A stretch of DNA of 64,000 nt. Origin: Streptococcus equinus ATCC 9812 (GTDB taxonomy: Bacteria; Bacillota; Bacilli; Lactobacillales; Streptococcaceae). The notes beneath the pieces were generated by a model. The model was given only the letters and a program-made list of their open reading frames with translations, was not told where the DNA came from and made no database searches. Each line of letters opens with the position of its first letter. The stretch's first letter is position 1. Below are positions 1 to 9,016 of the stretch, one piece after another. The stretch covers positions 1,265,698 through 1,329,697 of the forward strand of contig NZ_GL698429.1 of the NCBI RefSeq assembly GCF_000187265.1. Reading direction: 5' to 3'. The position numbers were made by a program, and so were the translations under genes.

Positions 1-2
1 AA

Positions 3-584
3 CTTTTGGACAGTTATCTCGATGAAAAAAATTACACCCAATACGTTGTCAATGCGCGCCAGCTATTGCCACAAATACGTCACATCAAGTCTGAACTTAG
101 TGATCTCAAAGCCAAAATGGATTTAAATATCTACAAGCGTGTTCTCAAAAAAGCTGAAACCGTTGAAAAAGATATCAAATGTCACCTAGACCGACTAGAT
201 GTCTCACCAGTAAATCCTGACATTTCTGAGGAAGAAGCTGATTTACTAAAACTCGCTCCAGAGTTGGCTCATCTTTACAATAACATTCAGCAAGACCATT
301 TGACTATCTTGAAGAAGATTGAAAATGCTGATAACAAAGAGGAACTCACTGCTCTTCACGAGGCTGATATGGACCGCTTCCGCGATATTTTGGATGGCTA
401 TCTAAAAATCAAAAAAGCCCCGAAAAATTATTACAATGCTGATGAGCGTTTAGCAAAAGCGAAAGCCATAATGGAAAAATTTGATTTGGCTCTCGATGAA
501 ACGCTTCGAAAACTGAATGAAAGTGACTTGAAAGATTTCGATATCAGTCTTCGCATGATGGCTGACGACGATACAAACTTATAA
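3..584 (+). CDS. XpaC-family protein (5-bromo-4-chloroindolyl phosphate hydrolysis family), 5'-truncated by window edge
   Basis: The reading frame is open to the left edge, so the N-terminus is probably missing; the TTG at 6 has no visible ribosome binding site and need not be a start. The visible 192 residues are charged, helical and soluble-looking. The family call rests on the fold type and on the partner: XpaC proteins are almost always encoded directly before TelA, as here, 18 bp ahead of telA. The biochemical function of XpaC is not established; the pair is linked to tellurite, antimicrobial and envelope stress tolerance. Nothing in the visible part identifies a catalytic site. Confidence 0.7.
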   Translation, partial: LLDSYLDEKNYTQYVVNARQLLPQIRHIKSELSDLKAKMDLNIYKRVLKKAETVEKDIKCHLDRLDVSPVNPDISEEEADLLKLAPELAHLYNNIQQDHLTILKKIENADNKEELTALHEADMDRFRDILDGYLKIKKAPKNYYNADERLAKAKAIMEKFDLALDETLRKLNESDLKDFDISLRMMADDDTNL

Positions 585-602
585 GTTTAATGGGAGGGTA
601 TT

Positions 603-1877
603 ATGGCTGATACTTTTAACTTTGACATTGATAAAATCGCAGACAATGCAATCACAAAAACAGACAAAACAACCGAAATCATCGTAGCAACTGACACTTC
701 AGCAACTGGTCAAGTCTCTTTTTACGACAAATTGACCCCTGAACAACAATCAGCAATCACAGCCAAAGCTCCTACTTTAGTTGATAATTTTGTTGCTGAC
801 CAAAATGCTCTGCTTGATTTTGGAACATCTGCTGTTGAAGAAGTTAACACAACCGTCAACCGCATTTTGGCTGAGCAAAAGAAACTTGAAATTCCACAAG
901 TTGATGACCTGCTCAAAAACACTAACCGCGAGTTAAACGGCTTTATCGCCAAATACAAAGACGCTAAGCCTGCTGAGCTCGAAAAGAAACCAAATTTCCT
1001 ACAAAAGCTCTTTAAGCAAAGCAAAAATAGCCTGCAAGAATTCTATTTCGATTCACAAAATATCGAGCAAAAAATGGATGGTATGGCTGCCGCCGTTGTC
1101 AAACAAGAAGAAACCTTGGCTCGCAACATCGTCTCAGCAGAAATGCTAATTGAAGATAATAACAAATCTATTGAAAACTTGGTTGGCGTTATCGCCTTTA
1201 TCGAAGCTTCTCAGACAGAAAGTGCCAACCGTGCGCAAGCTCTTCAAAATGAACTAGCAACACTTGATAGGGCAACGCCTGATTACCAAGTAAAATCTGA
1301 CGAGCTAGCTCGCATGACCGAAGTCATCAATACGCTTGAACAACAGCATACTGAATACCTCAGTCGCCTTTACGTTGCTTGGACAACCACACCGCAAATG
1401 CGCAACATGGTCAAAGTCTCATCAGATATGCGCCAAAAACTTGGTATGCTCCGTCGCAACACCATTCCGACAATGAAATTGTCAATTGCACAGCTCGGTA
1501 TTTTGCAACAATCCGTCAAATCGGGCGTGACTGCTGATGCCATTGTCAATGCTAATAACGCTGCGCTTCAAATGCTTGCTGAAACGAGCAAAGAAGCCAT
1601 CCCTATGCTTGAACGCACTGCACAAAGCCCAACCGTTTCTATCCAATCTGTCACAGCTCTTGCTGAGAGCCTCGTCGAACAAAACAACGGCATTATCGCA
1701 GCTATCGACAACGGTCGAAAACAACGTGCTCAACTCGAAGCAGCCGTTGTAAAATCCGCAGAAACCATTAACGACTCTGTTAAAATTCGTGACCAAAAAA
1801 TCGTCGAAGCTCTTCTTAACGAAGGCAAAGAAAGCCAAGAAGAAGTCGAGAAAACAACTGTCACAGAAGAAAAATAA
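603..1877 (+). CDS. telA: TelA-family toxic anion resistance protein
   Basis: A 424-residue soluble, strongly helical protein with no membrane segment, of the length and composition of the TelA/KlaA family. It contains a long central coiled-coil-rich region and a Lys/Glu-rich tail ending in TVTEEK. A GGGAGG ribosome binding site sits a few bases upstream of the ATG. The gene follows xpaC by 18 bp and ends at a strong terminator, so xpaC-telA form one transcript. TelA proteins are associated with resistance to tellurite and with tolerance of cell-wall-active compounds in Firmicutes; the molecular activity is unknown. Confidence 0.88.
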   Translation: MADTFNFDIDKIADNAITKTDKTTEIIVATDTSATGQVSFYDKLTPEQQSAITAKAPTLVDNFVADQNALLDFGTSAVEEVNTTVNRILAEQKKLEIPQVDDLLKNTNRELNGFIAKYKDAKPAELEKKPNFLQKLFKQSKNSLQEFYFDSQNIEQKMDGMAAAVVKQEETLARNIVSAEMLIEDNNKSIENLVGVIAFIEASQTESANRAQALQNELATLDRATPDYQVKSDELARMTEVINTLEQQHTEYLSRLYVAWTTTPQMRNMVKVSSDMRQKLGMLRRNTIPTMKLSIAQLGILQQSVKSGVTADAIVNANNAALQMLAETSKEAIPMLERTAQSPTVSIQSVTALAESLVEQNNGIIAAIDNGRKQRAQLEAAVVKSAETINDSVKIRDQKIVEALLNEGKESQEEVEKTTVTEEK

Positions 1878-1880
1878 ACT

Positions 1881-1906
1881 AAAAAGCGAGGTTTCCCTCG
1901 CTTTTT
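1881..1906 (+). terminator. Rho-independent terminator after telA
   Basis: Perfect stem AAAAAGCGAGG / CCTCGCTTTTT around a short T-rich loop, 3 bp after the telA stop, with a run of T on the + strand. Confidence 0.9.
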
Positions 1907-1974
1907 CGCTTCTCATTTTTCACTGCATGATTACGCTTTACAGCTCACAATACTAGCCCATCAATTTTGCTTTG

Positions 1975-1983
1975 TGTTATAAT
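1975..1983 (+). promoter_or_regulatory. Extended -10 promoter of hslO
   Basis: TGTTATAAT is an extended -10 (TG-n-TATAAT). Its last base is only 6 bp before the hslO ATG at 1990, so transcription should begin at or next to the start codon. No good -35 hexamer is present at the expected distance, which an extended -10 tolerates. Confidence 0.7.
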
Positions 1984-1989
1984 ATTCTT

Positions 1990-2856
1990 ATGGATAAACT
2001 TATAAAATCAATTTCAAAATCTGGTTCTTTCCGTGCTTATGTGCTTGATAGCACTGAGACTGTTAGAACTGCTCAAGAAAAACACCAAACACTTTCTAGC
2101 TCTACAGTTGCTCTTGGTCGAACACTTATTGCCAACCAAATTTTAGCTGCTAACCAAAAAGGAGATAGCAAAGTAACTGTCAAAGTTATTGGTGATAGCT
2201 CACTTGGTCACATCATTTCTGTGGCTGATACAAAAGGACACGTTAAAGGTTACATTCAAAATACTGGCGTTGACGTTAAGAAAACAGCTACTGGCGAAGT
2301 TATTGTCGGTCCATTTATGGGAGCTGGTCAATTCGTTGTCATTACAGACTATGGCATCGGAAATCCTTACACTTCTTCAACTCCACTTGTCTCAGGTGAA
2401 ATCGGTGAAGATTTAGCCTTTTATTTGACTGAATCTGAGCAAACACCTTCTGCCGTTGGACTTAACGTCCTTCTTGACGACGAAGACAAAGTCGAAGTTG
2501 CAGGAGGATTCATGTTGCAAGTTCTTCCAGGTGCTTCTGAAGAAGAAATCAATCGCTACGAAAAGCGTATCCAAGAAATGCCTGCTATTTCAAAACTTTT
2601 GGAATCTGACGACCACATCAAAGCTCTTTTAAATGCTATCTACGGCGAAGACGAATACAAAGTTCTCTCTGAAGAAGAAATCGGCTTTGACTGTGACTGT
2701 TCACGTGAACGTTTTGAGAATGCCCTTATCACACTTGGTAAAGACGAACTCACAGCCATGAAAGACGAAGACCACGGCGCTGAAATCACTTGCCAATTCT
2801 GTGGTAAAACTTACAACTTCACTGAAGAAGATTTGGAGGGGTTAATCAATGACTAA
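1990..2856 (+). CDS. hslO: Hsp33 redox-regulated chaperone
   Basis: A 288-residue Hsp33: an N-terminal substrate-binding domain beginning [17 protein letters not shown] and a C-terminal zinc domain with the CDC and CQFC cysteine pairs that bind zinc when reduced and form disulphides on oxidation, switching on holdase activity in the cytoplasm. The ATG at 1990 is chosen because the protein then starts like other Hsp33 proteins; an upstream TTG would overlap the promoter. There is no Shine-Dalgarno sequence and almost no room for a leader. The gene overlaps dusB by 8 bp, so the two are translationally linked. Confidence 0.93.
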   Translation: MDKLIKSISKSGSFRAYVLDSTETVRTAQEKHQTLSSSTVALGRTLIANQILAANQKGDSKVTVKVIGDSSLGHIISVADTKGHVKGYIQNTGVDVKKTATGEVIVGPFMGAGQFVVITDYGIGNPYTSSTPLVSGEIGEDLAFYLTESEQTPSAVGLNVLLDDEDKVEVAGGFMLQVLPGASEEEINRYEKRIQEMPAISKLLESDDHIKALLNAIYGEDEYKVLSEEEIGFDCDCSRERFENALITLGKDELTAMKDEDHGAEITCQFCGKTYNFTEEDLEGLIND

Positions 2857-3826
2857 ACTCAGCTCATCATTTATGATTGGTGATGTTGAAATCCCTCACC
2901 GTACGGTTCTAGCACCCATGGCAGGGGTGACAAACTCTGCTTTTCGTACTATTGCCAAAGAATTTGGAGCTGGCTTAGTCGTAATGGAGATGATTTCTGA
3001 AAAAGGTCTCCTTTACAATAACGAAAAAACTCTTCACATGCTTCATATTGATGAAACAGAACATCCAATGTCAATCCAACTTTTTGGTGGCGACGCAGAT
3101 GGTCTAAAACGCGCAGCTGAATACATCCAAGAAAATACAAAAGCTGACATCGTTGACATCAATATGGGCTGTCCTGTCAATAAAGTTGTCAAAAACGAAG
3201 CAGGAGCAAAATGGCTCAAAGACCCTGATAAAATTTATCACATCATCGATGAAGTCACTTCTGTTCTTGATATTCCACTTACCGTAAAAATGCGTACAGG
3301 CTGGTCAGATAACTCTCTAGCCGTTGAAAATGCCCTTGCTGCTGAATCAGCTGGTGTCTCTGCCCTTGCTATGCATGGACGCACACGTGAACAAATGTAC
3401 ACAGGTAAATGTGACCTTGAAACACTTGCTCGCGTTTCAAAAGCCATCACTAAAATTCCATTTATCGGAAATGGTGACGTGCGCAGCGTTCACGATGCGA
3501 AATACATGATTGAAGAAGTCGGTGTTGATGCTGTTATGGTTGGACGCGCAGCCATGAACAATCCTTACATCTTCACTCAAATCAATCACTACTTTGAAAC
3601 TGGTGAAGAATTGCCAGATCTTCCATTTGTCAAAAAATTGGACATCGCAGAAGATCACCTCAAACGCTTGATTGACCTCAAAGGTGAAAAAATCGCTGTC
3701 CGTGAATTCCGCGGCTTAGCCCCACACTACCTCCGTGGTACTGCTGGCGCTGCCAAAATCCGTGGAGCCGTCTCACGCGCAGAAACCATCGACGAAGTCA
3801 AAGAAATCTTTAATAGCTTGCGATGA
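2849..3826 (+). CDS. dusB: tRNA-dihydrouridine synthase, DusB type
   Basis: A 325-residue FMN-dependent TIM-barrel enzyme that reduces uridines in the tRNA D-loop. Seen motifs include the N-terminal [14 protein letters not shown] segment, the family signature [17 protein letters not shown] region with the catalytic Cys ([10 protein letters not shown]), and the flavin phosphate-binding IGNGDV and [11 protein letters not shown] stretches. An AGG-containing ribosome binding site lies inside the end of hslO. The hslO-dusB pairing is common in streptococci. A terminator follows 6 bp after the stop codon. Confidence 0.93.
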   Translation: MTKLSSSFMIGDVEIPHRTVLAPMAGVTNSAFRTIAKEFGAGLVVMEMISEKGLLYNNEKTLHMLHIDETEHPMSIQLFGGDADGLKRAAEYIQENTKADIVDINMGCPVNKVVKNEAGAKWLKDPDKIYHIIDEVTSVLDIPLTVKMRTGWSDNSLAVENALAAESAGVSALAMHGRTREQMYTGKCDLETLARVSKAITKIPFIGNGDVRSVHDAKYMIEEVGVDAVMVGRAAMNNPYIFTQINHYFETGEELPDLPFVKKLDIAEDHLKRLIDLKGEKIAVREFRGLAPHYLRGTAGAAKIRGAVSRAETIDEVKEIFNSLR

Positions 3827-3831
3827 GATAA

Positions 3832-3868
3832 AAAAATCCCTGATAACAAAAGTTATCGGGGAATTTTT
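3832..3868 (+). terminator. Terminator after dusB
   Basis: Stem CCCTGATAAC / GTTATCGGGG with an AAA(A) loop, preceded by an A-run and followed by a T-run, just after the dusB stop codon. It may act in both directions. Confidence 0.85.
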
Positions 3869-3872
3869 GTAC

Positions 3873-3903
3873 CTAAAAACCTACTGGTTGTTACCAGCAG
3901 GTT
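3873..3903 (-). terminator. Terminator of ctsR-clpC
   Basis: Read on the minus strand, a stem AACCTGCTGGT / ACCAGTAGGTT with a T-run after it, 7 bp beyond the clpC stop codon. Confidence 0.85.
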
Positions 3904-3909
3904 TCAATT

Positions 3910-6351
3910 TTATGCAATATCAAATTTGAGTTGACCTTTTGAAACACCAATTTTAAGAGTATTTCCGCTTGCCAAATTACCTGATAGGATAAGTTCAGAT
4001 AGTTTATCTTCGACTTTATCTTGAATAGTACGGCGAAGTGGACGAGCACCCATTTCTGGGTCATATCCAGCTTCAGCAAGGTATTTAAGCGCTGATGGTT
4101 GGAATTTAAGTGTGATATCTTTTTCAGCCAAAGTTGCAATCAATGGTTTAACCATAATTTTAACGACATCGCGCATATTTTCTTGTGTTAAATGGTGGAA
4201 GACAACTTTTTCATCAATACGGTTGATAAACTCAGGACGATAAGCTTTCTTAAGTTCTTCCATGATACGTTTTTGCATAGCATCATAGTCATGAGCCATA
4301 TCACGCGCACCAAATCCAACAGTTTTATCATCACGAAGAGCTGTCGCACCAAGGTTTGACGTCATGATAATAATAGTGTTTGAGAAGTCAACTTTACGAC
4401 CACGACTGTCTGTCAACACACCATCATCCAAGACTTGAAGAAGCACATTGAAAATATCTGGGTGAGCTTTTTCAACCTCATCAAATAGAAGGACTGAATA
4501 AGGTTTGTTACGAACTTTTTCTGTAAGTTCTCCACCTTCTTCATAGCCAACATATCCTGGAGGCGCTCCGTTAAGACGACTCGCCGCAAATTTTTCCATG
4601 TACTCAGACATATCGAAACGAATAAGCGCAGATTCATCATCAAAAAGAAGTTCTGCCAAAGCTTTAGCAAGCTCTGTCTTACCAACCCCAGTTGGTCCTA
4701 AGAACATGAAAGAACCAATTGGACGTTTACCTGTGCGAATACCTGCCTGATTACGGCGAATCGCACGGCTGATAGCAGAAATCGCAGCATCTTGACCGAT
4801 AACACGTTTGTGAAGTTCTTTTTCAAGCGTCAAATATTTCTTGCTATCGGCTTGTGTCATTTTCTCAACAGGAATACCTGACAGACGGCTAAGAGTTGCC
4901 ATAATGTCATCTTCAGTGACAACTGCCGGCTTACGTGTCACAACCTTGCGAGATTTTTTAAGCAATTTCGTTGCTTTTTTGAAATCACCTTCTAAGATAG
5001 CTTTATCAATATCAGACAACGCTTCAGGAGCTTTTTTCTTAACAAGACCTTGAACTGTTGCACTCGTTTCATCAAGCAAATCAATAGCTGAGTCTGGAAG
5101 ATTTTTGCTTGTCAAATAGCGGTGTGCAGCTTTAACAGCAGTCAGCACAGCTTCATCAGAAATGATAACATTGTGGAATGTTTCATAAGATTTCTTAAGT
5201 CCAAGAAGAATCTGATAAGCATCTTCAACACTTGGCTCTTCAATCGTAATTTTCGCAAAACGACGAGAAAGCGCAGCATCTTTTTCAATGTGTTTTTGGT
5301 ATTCTTCTTGTGTTGTCGCACCAACCATGTGAAGTGTACCGCGCGCAAGAGCTGGTTTTAAGATATTAGCAGCATCCAAAGTACTATCAATACCTGAACC
5401 AGAACCCATGATAGTGTGGACTTCATCGATAAACAAAATAATATGACCATCAGCTTCAATGTCTGAGATGATTTGGTTCATGCGTTCTTCGAAATCACCA
5501 CGGAAACGAGTCCCCGCAACAACACTCATCATATCGAGCTCTAAGACACGCATATCTTGGAGTTCATAAGGAATTTCACCATTGACAATACGTTGTGCCA
5601 AACCATAAGCAAGAGCCGTTTTTCCGACACCAGCTTCACCAACTAAGACAGGATTATTTTTAGTCTTACGGCTAAGTACTTGAACCATGCGAGAGACTTC
5701 TTTTTCACGTCCGATAACTGGCTCAAGTTTTCCTTGACGAGCTAATTCAGTTAAATCACGAGTGAAGTCTGATAATTCTCCCGCAGTTGACTGAGGCTTC
5801 ATCATTTCTGAGAAAGCTCCGCCCATTGTAGCTTTTTTAGGCTTACGAAGATCATGGATAGCTTTGATTTTTTCTTTGGTAAATCCAGCATTACGTGACA
5901 ATGATTTACGTAAATCAAGCAAGCGAACTGAGTCACCATCTTCTTTATTTTTGAATCCAGCAACTTCTAACAAACGTGTCGCAAACAAATCAAGATTCAA
6001 GAGCATGGCATAAAGCACGTGCTCAGTTCCGATTTCTGTACCGTCAGTTACTTTGCAAATAGACTCAGCAAACGCCAACACGTCTTTTAAAGCCTTTGAT
6101 TGTTCTAAAAATTGAACATTTTTCACATCTGACAATGGTGCTTTACCAAGAGCCAAAACAGCTGCTGCTTCGTACTCTTCATAGGCAATCTTATTTTGAT
6201 ATTCAGCAAACGTCAAGCCAGCCACTGAATCATGAACAGCAACCATGGCTAAAAGCACATGCCAACTTTCTAAATATGGGCTTTCAAATCGCGCAGCCTG
6301 AAACTGGGCAATGCTGAAAACCTCCTGCATTTTCATTGAATATTCACTCAT
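3910..6351 (-). CDS. clpC: ClpC AAA+ unfoldase, ATP-binding subunit of Clp protease
   Basis: An 813-residue class 1 HSP100 protein. An N-terminal repeat domain (about residues 1-150) is followed by AAA domain 1 with Walker A GEAGVGKTAL and Walker B ILFIDEVHT, a middle coiled region, and AAA domain 2 with Walker A GPTGVGKTEL, the pore loop GAPPGYVGYEEGG and Walker B VLLFDEVEKAH. It feeds damaged or adaptor-tagged substrates into ClpP. The ATG overlaps the ctsR stop by 4 bp, so the two genes form one operon under CtsR. Length and domain order are normal. Confidence 0.97.
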   Translation of the reverse strand: MSEYSMKMQEVFSIAQFQAARFESPYLESWHVLLAMVAVHDSVAGLTFAEYQNKIAYEEYEAAAVLALGKAPLSDVKNVQFLEQSKALKDVLAFAESICKVTDGTEIGTEHVLYAMLLNLDLFATRLLEVAGFKNKEDGDSVRLLDLRKSLSRNAGFTKEKIKAIHDLRKPKKATMGGAFSEMMKPQSTAGELSDFTRDLTELARQGKLEPVIGREKEVSRMVQVLSRKTKNNPVLVGEAGVGKTALAYGLAQRIVNGEIPYELQDMRVLELDMMSVVAGTRFRGDFEERMNQIISDIEADGHIILFIDEVHTIMGSGSGIDSTLDAANILKPALARGTLHMVGATTQEEYQKHIEKDAALSRRFAKITIEEPSVEDAYQILLGLKKSYETFHNVIISDEAVLTAVKAAHRYLTSKNLPDSAIDLLDETSATVQGLVKKKAPEALSDIDKAILEGDFKKATKLLKKSRKVVTRKPAVVTEDDIMATLSRLSGIPVEKMTQADSKKYLTLEKELHKRVIGQDAAISAISRAIRRNQAGIRTGKRPIGSFMFLGPTGVGKTELAKALAELLFDDESALIRFDMSEYMEKFAASRLNGAPPGYVGYEEGGELTEKVRNKPYSVLLFDEVEKAHPDIFNVLLQVLDDGVLTDSRGRKVDFSNTIIIMTSNLGATALRDDKTVGFGARDMAHDYDAMQKRIMEELKKAYRPEFINRIDEKVVFHHLTQENMRDVVKIMVKPLIATLAEKDITLKFQPSALKYLAEAGYDPEMGARPLRRTIQDKVEDKLSELILSGNLASGNTLKIGVSKGQLKFDIA

Positions 6352-6809
6352 AAATGGAATCCTTTTCTATCTAATCGTTGTAAAATCTTTCGCAACATGC
6401 GCGCTCGAATCTCAGGCGCATCTTTTCCAAGAACTTCATCAGAAGCTGTTGCTAAAATCAGATTTCCCTCACGTTCACTGATAATTTTTTCATCAAAAAG
6501 CAATTGAATCAAATCTGTAAAAACTTGCTCACTGATGCACTCGCCAATACTTCCCATCAAATTATCAAACATTTGGTGTTGATCTGAAAAGCTCACTCGC
6601 GCAATGCGGATATAGCCTCCGCCACCTCGCTTGCTTTCGACTATATAGCCACGACTTTCTGTAAAACGTGTTTTTATCACATAATTAATTTGGCTAGGAA
6701 CAACTTGAAAGGCATCTGCCAAGTTTGACCGTTTAATCTCAGCAATACCAGATTGAGCTAGTAGTTGCTTGATATACTCTTCAATACTATCAGATGTATT
6801 TTTTGCCAT
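6348..6809 (-). CDS. ctsR: CtsR class III heat-shock repressor
   Basis: A 153-residue CtsR with the N-terminal winged helix-turn-helix (SNLADAFQVVPSQINYVI, then the RGGGGYIR wing) and a C-terminal dimerisation domain. The ATG at 6809 is chosen because a good AGGAGG lies 5 bp before it; an upstream in-frame TTG would place the ribosome binding site inside the coding region. CtsR binds heptad-repeat operators and represses clp genes, and it is inactivated on heat or disulphide stress. Its own operator is present upstream, so the operon is autoregulated. Confidence 0.95.
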   Translation of the reverse strand: MAKNTSDSIEEYIKQLLAQSGIAEIKRSNLADAFQVVPSQINYVIKTRFTESRGYIVESKRGGGGYIRIARVSFSDQHQMFDNLMGSIGECISEQVFTDLIQLLFDEKIISEREGNLILATASDEVLGKDAPEIRARMLRKILQRLDRKGFHL

Positions 6810-6856
6810 TAGCTTCCTCCTTTTCAAGATTAAAGACCATTTTTAGATGGACTCTC

Positions 6857-6873
6857 TTTGACTATAACTGACT
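6857..6873 (-). promoter_or_regulatory. CtsR operator before ctsR-clpC
   Basis: On the minus strand the heptads AGTCAGT and AGTCAAA are separated by TAT, matching the CtsR pattern RGTCAAA-N3-RGTCAAA with two changes in one half. It lies directly downstream of the -10 and so overlaps the expected transcription start. Confidence 0.75.
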
Positions 6874-6876
6874 AAT

Positions 6877-6885
6877 ATTATAACA
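6877..6885 (-). promoter_or_regulatory. Extended -10 promoter of ctsR
   Basis: TGTTATAAT on the minus strand, an extended -10 element, 4 bp upstream of the CtsR operator. Confidence 0.7.
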
Positions 6886-7007
6886 AAAATATCATGTTTT
6901 ATAAACGAAAATACACTAAATGACCGAATCTACTAGGCTTTCCCCAAAATTGCCACCATAACAAGAAAATTTTTGAAAATAATATTTTCTATTCCTACAA
7001 ATTTTAG

Positions 7008-7036
7008 TTGTTTTTGCCCAAAAGATAAGATACAAT
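7008..7036 (+). promoter_or_regulatory. Sigma-A promoter of the small multidrug export gene
   Basis: TTGTTT, 17 bp spacer, TACAAT, ending 32 bp before the start codon at 7069. Confidence 0.65.
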
Positions 7037-7068
7037 TGTCTTTGTAACAAATGAAAGGTTTCAAGTAA

Positions 7069-7533
7069 ATGAACTATATTATTACATTTTTGATTGCCAT
7101 GGTGCCACTTGTTGAACTTCGTGGTGCTGTTCCATACGCCATTGCGACAGGAATTCCAATGTGGCAAGCACTGATTATTGGTGTTATTGCAAATATGATT
7201 CCCGTACCAATTATTTTCTTCTTTGCACGCCGTGTCTTGGAGTGGGGTGCTGATAAACCAGTCATTGGCGGTTTCTTTACTTGGTGCTTGAAAAAAGGAC
7301 ATAAAGGCGGTAAAAAACTCGAAGAAGCAGCCGGAGACAAAGGTGTTTTCATCGCCCTTCTTCTCTTTGTTGGTATTCCAATTCCTGGTACAGGAGCTTG
7401 GACAGGTACCCTTGCCGCTTCAATCCTCGACTGGGACTTCAGACGTAGTGTTACAGCTGTCATGCTTGGCGTCATCCTAGCAGGCTTAATCATGGGAACA
7501 CTAACAGTTCTTGGTCTTGGTGCTTTATCTTAA
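7069..7533 (+). CDS. COG2426 small multidrug export family membrane protein
   Basis: A 154-residue integral membrane protein with about four hydrophobic segments: residues 1-30, 35-55, 95-115 and 125-150. It contains an ELRGAVPYAI motif near the N-terminus and the loop GIPIPGTGAWTG, both characteristic of the family annotated as putative small multidrug export proteins. Transport function has not been shown for the family, so the substrate is unknown. It has its own promoter and terminator and stands alone. A weak AAAGG ribosome binding site precedes the ATG. Confidence 0.75.
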   Translation: MNYIITFLIAMVPLVELRGAVPYAIATGIPMWQALIIGVIANMIPVPIIFFFARRVLEWGADKPVIGGFFTWCLKKGHKGGKKLEEAAGDKGVFIALLLFVGIPIPGTGAWTGTLAASILDWDFRRSVTAVMLGVILAGLIMGTLTVLGLGALS

Positions 7534-7543
7534 GAATTTGAAA

Positions 7544-7571
7544 AAGAGTTTGGAAAAACTTCCAAACTCTT
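7544..7571 (+). terminator. Terminator after the COG2426 gene
   Basis: Perfect 11-bp stem AAGAGTTTGGA / TCCAAACTCTT, 11 bp after the stop codon. Confidence 0.8.
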
Positions 7572-7647
7572 ATAACGTCAATAAACTTACTTTAATTTAA
7601 AATAATACATAAGTAATATTTTCCTATGTTCAAATTCATAATTTTAA

Positions 7648-7799
7648 CGAGCTTTGCTCGCAACAAAAAGATACTGACCGACGTGGTAAAAGTGGCTGAA
7701 ACAAAAATAATTTCAGCCATCCGGAAGTTTTGAGACCTTAGGCTCAAAACTTAGGCATGGAATTCCGTAGGGAGTCGCTGCCGACGGCACCGCCTAAGG
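7648..7799. other. Multi-hairpin intergenic element of unknown function
   Basis: The 339-bp gap between the convergent ends of the COG2426 gene and tsf has no ORF but holds a chain of perfect stems: CGAGC/GCTCG (7648-7660), TGGCTGAAA/TTTCAGCCA (7693-7719), AAGTTTTGAG/CTCAAAACTT (7725-7752), TTAGGC/GCCTAA (7751-7797) enclosing CCGT/ACGG or GTCG/CGAC. The loop CCTTAGG of the third stem can pair with CCTAAGG at 7793-7799. It could be a structured RNA or a dispersed streptococcal repeat; the strand is undecided. Confidence 0.5.
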
Positions 7800-7824
7800 A
7801 AAGTATCAAAAAATTTTTAAAACA

Positions 7825-7857
7825 AAAAAAGAAGACCAACAAGTGATCTTCTTTTTA
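7825..7857 (-). terminator. Terminator after tsf
   Basis: On the minus strand, AAAAGAAGA / TCTTCTTTT stem with a T-run, 16 bp beyond the tsf stop codon. Confidence 0.8.
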
Positions 7858-7872
7858 TTTAGCAAACAATTC

Positions 7873-8910
7873 TTATTTGTTAAGAGCTGCTGCCATTGTA
7901 GCTGCAACTTCTGATTCGAAATCGTTAGCTGCTTTTTCGATACCTTCACCAACTTCAAAACGAGTAAAAGTAACAACTTTAGCGTTTACTGAATCAAGGT
8001 ATTGTTCAACAGTTTTGCTGTCGTCCATGATGTAAACTTGTGCAAGAAGTGTGTATTGTTGGTCAACTTTAGTGTTGTCAAGCATGAAGCGAGACATTTT
8101 ACCAGGGATGATTTTATCCCAGATTTTTTCTGGTTTACCTTCAGCTTTAAGTTCAGCTTTGATTTCTTCTTCAGCTTGAGCAATGATTTCGTCAGTCAAT
8201 TGTGATTTAGAACCATATTTCAAGTGAGCAAGAGCTGGTTTGTTAACCATTGCACGTGATTCGTTATCAAGGTCGATTTTGTGGTTCATTTGAGCCAATT
8301 CATCGTGGATGAATTGTGGGTCAAGTTCTTCATATGAAAGAACTGTTGGTTTCATAGCTGCAACGTGCATTGAAACTTGTTTAGCAAGAGCTTCGTCGCC
8401 ACCTTCAAGAACTGTGATAACACCGATACGTCCACCGTTGTGTTGGTAAGCACCGAAGTGTTGTTCATCAGTTTTTTCGATAAGTGCGAAACGACGGAAT
8501 GAAATTTTTTCACCGATTGTTGCAGTTGCATTAACAAAAGCTGCTTCCAAAGTGTCGCCTGAAGCCAATGTTACTTTAAGAGCTTCTTCGTTGTTAGCTG
8601 GTTTTTGTTCAGCGATAGCTTTAGCTGTTTCTTTAACCAATTCAACGAATTGTGCGTTTTGAGCAACGAAGTCAGTTTCAGCGTTAACTTCAACAACTGC
8701 TGCAACGTTACCGTCAACGTAAGTACCAGTCAAACCTTCAGCAGCAACGCGGTCAGCTTTTTTAGCTGCTTTAGCCATACCTTTTTCACGAAGCAATTCA
8801 ATTGCTTTTTCCATGTCACCGTCAGTTTCAACAAGTGCTTTTTTGGCGTCCATAACACCAGCACCTGATTTTTCACGCAATTCTTTTACTTGAGCTGCAG
8901 TAATTGCCAT
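7873..8910 (-). CDS. tsf: Translation elongation factor Ts
   Basis: A 345-residue EF-Ts, the guanine nucleotide exchange factor for EF-Tu. It begins [19 protein letters not shown] with the N-terminal module and the KKADR region, and carries the TDFVAQN motif that contacts EF-Tu. A GGAGG ribosome binding site precedes the ATG. It lies 106 bp downstream of rpsB with a terminator-like hairpin between them, which would set the ratio of tsf to rpsB expression. Confidence 0.97.
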   Translation of the reverse strand: MAITAAQVKELREKSGAGVMDAKKALVETDGDMEKAIELLREKGMAKAAKKADRVAAEGLTGTYVDGNVAAVVEVNAETDFVAQNAQFVELVKETAKAIAEQKPANNEEALKVTLASGDTLEAAFVNATATIGEKISFRRFALIEKTDEQHFGAYQHNGGRIGVITVLEGGDEALAKQVSMHVAAMKPTVLSYEELDPQFIHDELAQMNHKIDLDNESRAMVNKPALAHLKYGSKSQLTDEIIAQAEEEIKAELKAEGKPEKIWDKIIPGKMSRFMLDNTKVDQQYTLLAQVYIMDDSKTVEQYLDSVNAKVVTFTRFEVGEGIEKAANDFESEVAATMAAALNK

Positions 8911-8944
8911 TTTTATGTCCTCCAGGTTTTTTGTTTACTAAATA

Positions 8945-8982
8945 ATAAAAACGAGACAGAGCGGTTTGCTTTCTGCCCCGTT
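8945..8982 (-). terminator. Intercistronic attenuator between rpsB and tsf
   Basis: On the minus strand, AACGGGGCAGA pairs with TCTGTCTCGTT (11 bp, two G-U pairs) and is followed by TTTTATTATT. It lies between rpsB and tsf, so it should terminate part of the transcripts and reduce tsf expression. Confidence 0.75.
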
Positions 8983-9016
8983 TAAAGCATATCTAAGACT
9001 GTTAAGCCTCGAAATA

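Noticed and set aside
1482..1916. 144-codon minus-strand ORF over the end of telA
   Set aside because: Antisense shadow of telA that would also contain the telA terminator; no start signals.
6916..7302. 128-codon minus-strand ORF over the COG2426 gene start
   Set aside because: Covers the promoter and 5' part of a well-supported + strand gene, and its composition is not protein-like.
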